NCBI GenBank assembly: GCA_031257075.1
Contig: JAIRPM010000055.1
Coordinates: forward strand, 1-8,945
Length of the DNA: 8,945 bases
Reading direction: 5' to 3'
Origin: Spirochaetaceae bacterium
GTDB lineage: Bacteria > Spirochaetota > Spirochaetia > Treponematales > Breznakiellaceae
Position numbers and translations under genes: made by a program. This document shows positions 5,757 through 8,945 of this stretch, one piece after another; position 1 is the stretch's first letter, and every line of letters begins with the position of its first letter. The notes beneath the pieces were generated by a model. That model did not search any database. It was not told the DNA's origin and saw nothing but the letters and a program-made list of their open reading frames with translations.

Positions 5757-6104
5757 TTACCGGTCTGAAGAAGAGCCAAATTCTTTGTACTGTTGCAAAA
5801 TATTGAGCATGGAAGCAAACGGCGAATTCGCTTTTTTTAATTCACGGGAACCGCGTGTGATTTTGCAGAGCGAAAGCCCTAATTGTTTGGCTATTTGCCG
5901 CTGGGGAATTTTTTTGCGCAGCGCCTTTACCAGCGCCCACCGTTTTGCTATATCGGCAATTTCCGCCGGTGTCCACAGCGAGTATAAAAACGCTTTGATG
6001 CCTTCTTTGTCTTGTTCCAGCGCGAGCGCCAGCGCCAATTCGTCTATTTCATATTCTAAATCTTGTCCTGTCAATACGCTATTCACAACCACAGTATACC
6101 GCAT
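5757..6104 (-). CDS. TrpR/YerC-family DNA-binding regulator
   Basis: The 115-residue product belongs to the Trp-repressor superfamily of small all-helical dimeric DNA-binding proteins. LYSLWTPAEIADIAKRW corresponds to the family helix with T-P-x-E followed by an Arg, and PQRQIAKQLGLSLCKITRGS forms the helix-turn-helix, ending in the ITRGS motif shared with E. coli TrpR (QREL...ATITRGSNSLK). The length matches TrpR (about 108). No tryptophan genes are nearby, so true TrpR and the broader YerC/YecD group cannot be separated here, and the co-repressor is unknown. The start at 6104 (MRYTVVVN) was preferred over the in-frame ATG at 6158 because the latter would leave only 4 nt to the nearest possible start of the divergent gene. 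Neither start has a good ribosome site. The nearest candidate targets are its own promoter with the divergent TPR-bat pair, and the palindrome at 5632-5647. Confidence 0.8.
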   Translation of the reverse strand: MRYTVVVNSVLTGQDLEYEIDELALALALEQDKEGIKAFLYSLWTPAEIADIAKRWALVKALRKKIPQRQIAKQLGLSLCKITRGSRELKKANSPFASMLNILQQYKEFGSSSDR

Positions 6105-6180
6105 GTGCCCGGAAATGAAAAACAAGCGCAAAACAAACAGCCATTTGCTTTTATCCATAAAAATGCGCTACACTAACCCT

Positions 6181-6840
6181 ATGACGGCGCTGTTCAAAAA
6201 ACCGCTTACAAACCATTTGCGCGCACGCGCATGCTGCTGCGCGGCGTTTATTTGTCTTGCCTTCTGCTCCTGTACCGATATAGCCGGGAAAGTTCTTATT
6301 GCCCGGGGCAGTCTTTTTTATTCACGCGGGGAATTTGCTCAGGCAAGCGGCTGTTTTGTCAATGCATGCTCATTCAAAAGCATAGCGCCCTACGCAGAAT
6401 ACGCGCTTGGTACGGCGGCGCTTGCTATGGACGAAGGCTCTGTGGCGTTGGAGCATTTTTCAACTGCTTATGAAACGGCGCTCGTTGCATTTGCGGACAA
6501 ACGGCAAAACAGCGAATTGCTTTACCGTATCCGTTATAACAGCGGCATTGTCTACTTTCAACAAGGCAACTTTTTGGAAGCGGCCGAAGAATTTAAACGC
6601 GCATTACAAATCAATCCGTTACGGCTGGAAGCCAAGCACAATTTGGAATTATGCCATCTTTCTATCCAACAGCAGCGCGATGCGGCAAACGTACAAACAA
6701 GCCGCAGCGGCGGTATTAGCGAAAACAAAACCGAAAAACGCAGCGGCGTGCTTCTGGATTTTATGCGGCAGCGTGAGACTGAAACCTGGAAAAGTTTTGA
6801 ATGGGGGGGAAATGAAGATACCGCAATGCCGGATTATTAA
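6181..6840 (+). CDS. TPR lipoprotein, BatC-like
   Basis: The 219-residue product starts with a signal peptide (n-region with KK and RAR, core CCCAAFICLAF) and a loose spirochaetal lipobox FCSC with the likely lipidated Cys at 31. TPR-like helices follow: an irregular repeat at ~40-100 (GSLFYSRGEFAQASGCF onward) and a canonical one at ~118-157 (YNSGIVYFQQGNFLEAAEEF then KRALQINP). The last ~60 residues are polar. It should sit on the periplasmic face of a membrane as a protein-interaction scaffold. The 29-nt overlap with batD suggests the TPR role played by BatC in Bat (Bacteroides aerotolerance) clusters, but naming it BatC is inference. The start is uncertain: ATG 6181 puts the signal peptide in good register, ATG 6163 adds six residues, and neither has a Shine-Dalgarno. 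The frame is open further upstream, over the TrpR-like gene, but that part is not protein-like. Confidence 0.78.
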   Translation: MTALFKKPLTNHLRARACCCAAFICLAFCSCTDIAGKVLIARGSLFYSRGEFAQASGCFVNACSFKSIAPYAEYALGTAALAMDEGSVALEHFSTAYETALVAFADKRQNSELLYRIRYNSGIVYFQQGNFLEAAEEFKRALQINPLRLEAKHNLELCHLSIQQQRDAANVQTSRSGGISENKTEKRSGVLLDFMRQRETETWKSFEWGGNEDTAMPDY

Positions 6841-8383
6841 AGGCATCCCCTTACGGTTCCTGCTGCTAATTTTTTGTGCGGGTGTAGTTTTTGCCCAGCA
6901 GGAAGAACGGCTTACCGTTATCAGCGAAGTTTCCGTTGACAACATTTTTGAAAATACGCCTTTTTCAATTACGCTCATCATCGACCACCCTCAACCCGAA
7001 GAAGTAACAACAGAGCCGCCCGATTTTGCCGACATGTTAAACGTAACCTCCATACAGACGACCAGCGTTTGGGCTGCAGCCCCCTCATCAGTGTTAGCCC
7101 AGGCCGCCGTAACAATGGAAGAATTGATGAAAAACAGCGAAGGCGCGCCGTCTTCGGCATGGCGCTCCAAAACAGAAGAACAGCCCAAACAGCCCGGTTA
7201 TATTCCCGCTGCGGATTTCAAGTATGTTACTCAGGTAAAATACACGCTCGTTCCGCTCAAAAGTGGAATTTTCACCGTAGGTGTTTTCAAAGTAACGGCC
7301 GCCGGTAAAACCGGTTCGACATGGCCTCTGCAACTAACCATTCAGAGTACGCCGGGAGTGCTTGTCCCCACATTGCGCTGGATAGGCCCTTCGCGGATAA
7401 CGGCCGGTGAAGAGGCTTTTTTCTGGTTGGAACTGGTCAACCGCGAACTTGTCCGCGGCTATGGAGCAGCATCTTTTTTTGAAGTGGACACCGCCCCCAA
7501 TGCCATAATCGACCGGCTGCCGTCCCGGTATGAGCCTGCGGAAGAAAACGTTGTCTTGCGGTTGCGCATTATTCCACTAGAAGGCGGCTCATTTACTCTG
7601 CACGGCCGAAGCCGCTATGGCGGGAAACTTTTTCCACTGCCTGCAAAAACCATCACTTTTATAGAAAACGCAAGCAGCGCAAAAATTCCGCCGCCTCTGG
7701 AAACGCCGGCTGTTCCGTTGCGTATTGAAACACCGGTTGAAACCCAGCCGCTGTCATTTAACTGGGAAAAAATAGGCGCGCCTTTTGTGTTTGCGTCTTC
7801 GTTTCAAAAAACAGTTTCACAGGCGCGCGATTTTTGGGAACAAAAACGTTATGCCGAGGCGCTTGCCCTGCTTCGCCAGACTGAACGGGACAGTGTGTAC
7901 GCGCCCGCCTTGCCCCCGCTTAGGGCCGCTTTGGAAGACAATTTAGGCCTTTTACCCCAACACAATGAACCATGGCGGCTGGTTTGGGTGTTTGCCCTTA
8001 GCGGAATAGTTTTCTTTGTTTTGATATGCGTAATTTTTCACATTATTCGAAAAAAAATACGAATGGGCAGTAAAAACGCCGCTCTTAACCAGTATGCCCG
8101 GCAGGCCGGCGCATTGTATCCGTTGGGGTTTTTCGTGGTTTCGCTTGCGGCTGCCGCATTTGCCTGTGCGCCCATCACGAAACTTTTACCCAAAAATGGT
8201 GCCGTTCTTTTAGAAACCGCCGTGTTTCCCATCCCTGAACCGAATGAAACACCCGACAGCCTCCCGCGCTTCAAAGAAGGCCGTGCCGTACACATTCGCG
8301 CACAAACCGAAAACTTTTTGTACGTTTACGCTGAAGGCGAGCGCACCGGTTGGGTTCCCAAAGACAACGCGCTTCAGTATTAG
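6812..8383 (+). CDS. batD: BatD-like protein with C-terminal SH3-like domain
   Basis: The 523-residue product matches the layout of BatD, a membrane-anchored periplasmic protein of the Bat system linked to oxygen or stress tolerance. A signal peptide (1-28, ending GVVFAQQ) precedes beta-sandwich segments (~30-300): LTVISEVSVDNIFENTPFSI, VKYTLVPLKSGIFTV, WIGPSRITAGEEAFFWLELV and LRIIPLEGGSFTL. A TPR-like pair of helices (~327-375) contains ARDFWEQKRYAEALALLRQ. TM segments lie at ~390-412 and ~435-455, joined by a basic loop (IIRKKIRMG). The tail (~458-523) is SH3-like: GAVLLET, then GRAVHIRAQTENFLYVYAEG and ERTGWVPKDNAL. A TPR plus SH3 end is the hallmark of BatE, so this looks like BatD fused to BatE-type domains. 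The start at 6812 follows GGGGGGA (6803-6809); the same frame is open from 6407, inside the TPR gene. No moxR, batA or batB adjoins. Confidence 0.8.
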   Translation: MKIPQCRIIKGIPLRFLLLIFCAGVVFAQQEERLTVISEVSVDNIFENTPFSITLIIDHPQPEEVTTEPPDFADMLNVTSIQTTSVWAAAPSSVLAQAAVTMEELMKNSEGAPSSAWRSKTEEQPKQPGYIPAADFKYVTQVKYTLVPLKSGIFTVGVFKVTAAGKTGSTWPLQLTIQSTPGVLVPTLRWIGPSRITAGEEAFFWLELVNRELVRGYGAASFFEVDTAPNAIIDRLPSRYEPAEENVVLRLRIIPLEGGSFTLHGRSRYGGKLFPLPAKTITFIENASSAKIPPPLETPAVPLRIETPVETQPLSFNWEKIGAPFVFASSFQKTVSQARDFWEQKRYAEALALLRQTERDSVYAPALPPLRAALEDNLGLLPQHNEPWRLVWVFALSGIVFFVLICVIFHIIRKKIRMGSKNAALNQYARQAGALYPLGFFVVSLAAAAFACAPITKLLPKNGAVLLETAVFPIPEPNETPDSLPRFKEGRAVHIRAQTENFLYVYAEGERTGWVPKDNALQY

Positions 8384-8422
8384 CCGTGGCGCAAGTCTCT
8401 GGCGGCGCGGCAGGCATGTGCA

Positions 8423-8441
8423 GATACCGGCCTTCGGTATC
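8423..8441. terminator. Small hairpin downstream of batD
   Basis: GATACCG (8423-8429) and CGGTATC (8435-8441) form a perfect 7-bp stem with a 5-nt loop, 40 nt after the batD stop. There is no T-run behind it, so by itself it may protect the 3' end of the mRNA rather than terminate. Confidence 0.4.
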
Positions 8442-8448
8442 CCTTACT

Positions 8449-8490
8449 ATAAAAGAAGCACCAAGATACATTCATCGGCGCTTCTTTTAT
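8449..8490. terminator. Symmetric hairpin between convergent batD and secA
   Basis: ATAAAAGAAGC (8449-8459) and GCTTCTTTTAT (8480-8490) form a perfect 11-bp inverted repeat around a 20-nt loop. The A-run on one arm and T-run on the other would serve as a tail in either direction, which suits a bidirectional terminator between two convergent genes. The loop is longer than usual. The rest of 8384-8591 holds no supported gene. Confidence 0.55.
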
Positions 8491-8591
8491 GGAGACATCC
8501 CTTACTTGCCGACCGCTATTCCCGCCATTTCAGTTTTTCTTGAAAGCAAGGCATAAAACCTAACCGCCTGCGCGGACGGACACCCATGGCG

Positions 8592-8945
8592 CTACCTTCC
8601 GTGGCAGTACTTGTATTTTTTGCCGGAGCCGCAGGGGCAGGGGTCGTTGCGTCCGACCTTCGGCTGGGAGCGCACCACCGTAACCGCCGTGCCCTGCGGG
8701 CGTCCGCCGCCTGATGACGCGCTTGCCGCGCCGTGCCGGACGGCGTCAAACGATGCCATTCCCGCGTGGCTTGCGCTTGCGGTAACGGCGCGGTCTTTGA
8801 TTTCGCGGTTTTCGGCAACCTGTATGCGGACAAGGTGTACCCGCGATGCTATCTGTTCGCGGATTTTGTCTATCATCGTGTCGAATATCGCAAAGCCTTC
8901 CAGTTTGTACTCGGTAAGCGGATTTTTCTGCGCATAATGCCGCAA
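8592..8945 (-). CDS. secA: Preprotein translocase ATPase SecA, C-terminal part (cut by window edge)
   Basis: SecA is the cytoplasmic motor that pushes unfolded preproteins through SecYEG. Only the last 117 codons are visible; the frame continues past the right edge (the first visible codon is TTG, an internal Leu). [20 protein letters not shown] is the typical SecA helical scaffold segment, and the chain ends in [20 protein letters not shown], the zinc-binding tail (C-x-C-x8-C-H) used for SecB and ribosome contact. Between them is a ~45-residue Ala/Ser/Gly linker ([11 protein letters not shown] and [10 protein letters not shown]), as expected for this flexible region. Its 3' end faces batD with 208 nt between the stops, so the two genes are transcriptionally independent. 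Confidence 0.97.
   Translation of the reverse strand: MRHYAQKNPLTEYKLEGFAIFDTMIDKIREQIASRVHLVRIQVAENREIKDRAVTASASHAGMASFDAVRHGAASASSGGGRPQGTAVTVVRSQPKVGRNDPCPCGSGKKYKYCHGR

Noticed and set aside
5695..6162. N-terminal extension of the TPR lipoprotein back to 5695
   Set aside because: It lies antisense to the TrpR-like gene, shows no protein character and would hide the signal peptide starting near 6181.
6407..6811. N-terminal extension of BatD back to 6407
   Set aside because: It overlaps the TPR gene in another frame; the signal peptide and GGGGGGA ribosome site place the start at 6812.

Overview
The window looks like chromosomal DNA of a spirochaete, most likely a Treponema-type organism. 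The evidence is a FliF of treponemal length with its fliE partner, several lipoproteins or exported proteins with loose lipoboxes, Bat-type proteins, and mixed base composition with many G/C-rich codons. The genus is an inference. No mobile element, tRNA, rRNA or CRISPR array was seen.

Layout, left to right. Positions 1-882 (minus strand) hold a small exported flavodoxin-fold protein followed 7 nt later by the 5' end of glnS (glutaminyl-tRNA synthetase, cut by the window edge). A divergent promoter region separates these from a two-gene flagellar unit on the plus strand, fliE-fliF (1101-3309), closed by a strong intrinsic terminator. Positions 3310-3639 are non-coding and contain that terminator and a second imperfect inverted repeat. 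Next comes a minus-strand group read leftward from a promoter near 5640-5667. It starts with a reading frame made of 21-bp tandem repeats, which overlaps (TAATG) an unrecognised 221-residue protein, and a two-domain lipoprotein follows 132 nt further on. Upstream of that group, and also on the minus strand, is a TrpR/YerC-family regulator with its own small terminator. Divergent from the regulator on the plus strand is a TPR lipoprotein overlapping batD, whose product ends in an SH3-like domain. A non-coding stretch with two hairpins separates batD from the convergent 3' end of secA, which is cut by the right edge.

How the genes fit together. FliE and FliF form the rod junction and the MS-ring of the flagellar basal body. 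They stand here as a self-contained unit, without flgB/flgC before or fliG/fliH/fliI after, which differs from the usual spirochaete flagellar operon. The TPR lipoprotein and BatD would work together at the cell envelope, but moxR, batA and batB are not next to them. GlnRS and SecA are housekeeping genes of which only the ends are visible. The least explained part is 4627-5700: a 21-bp repeat array open on both strands, a perfect 16-nt palindrome on the promoter, and a coupled unknown gene.
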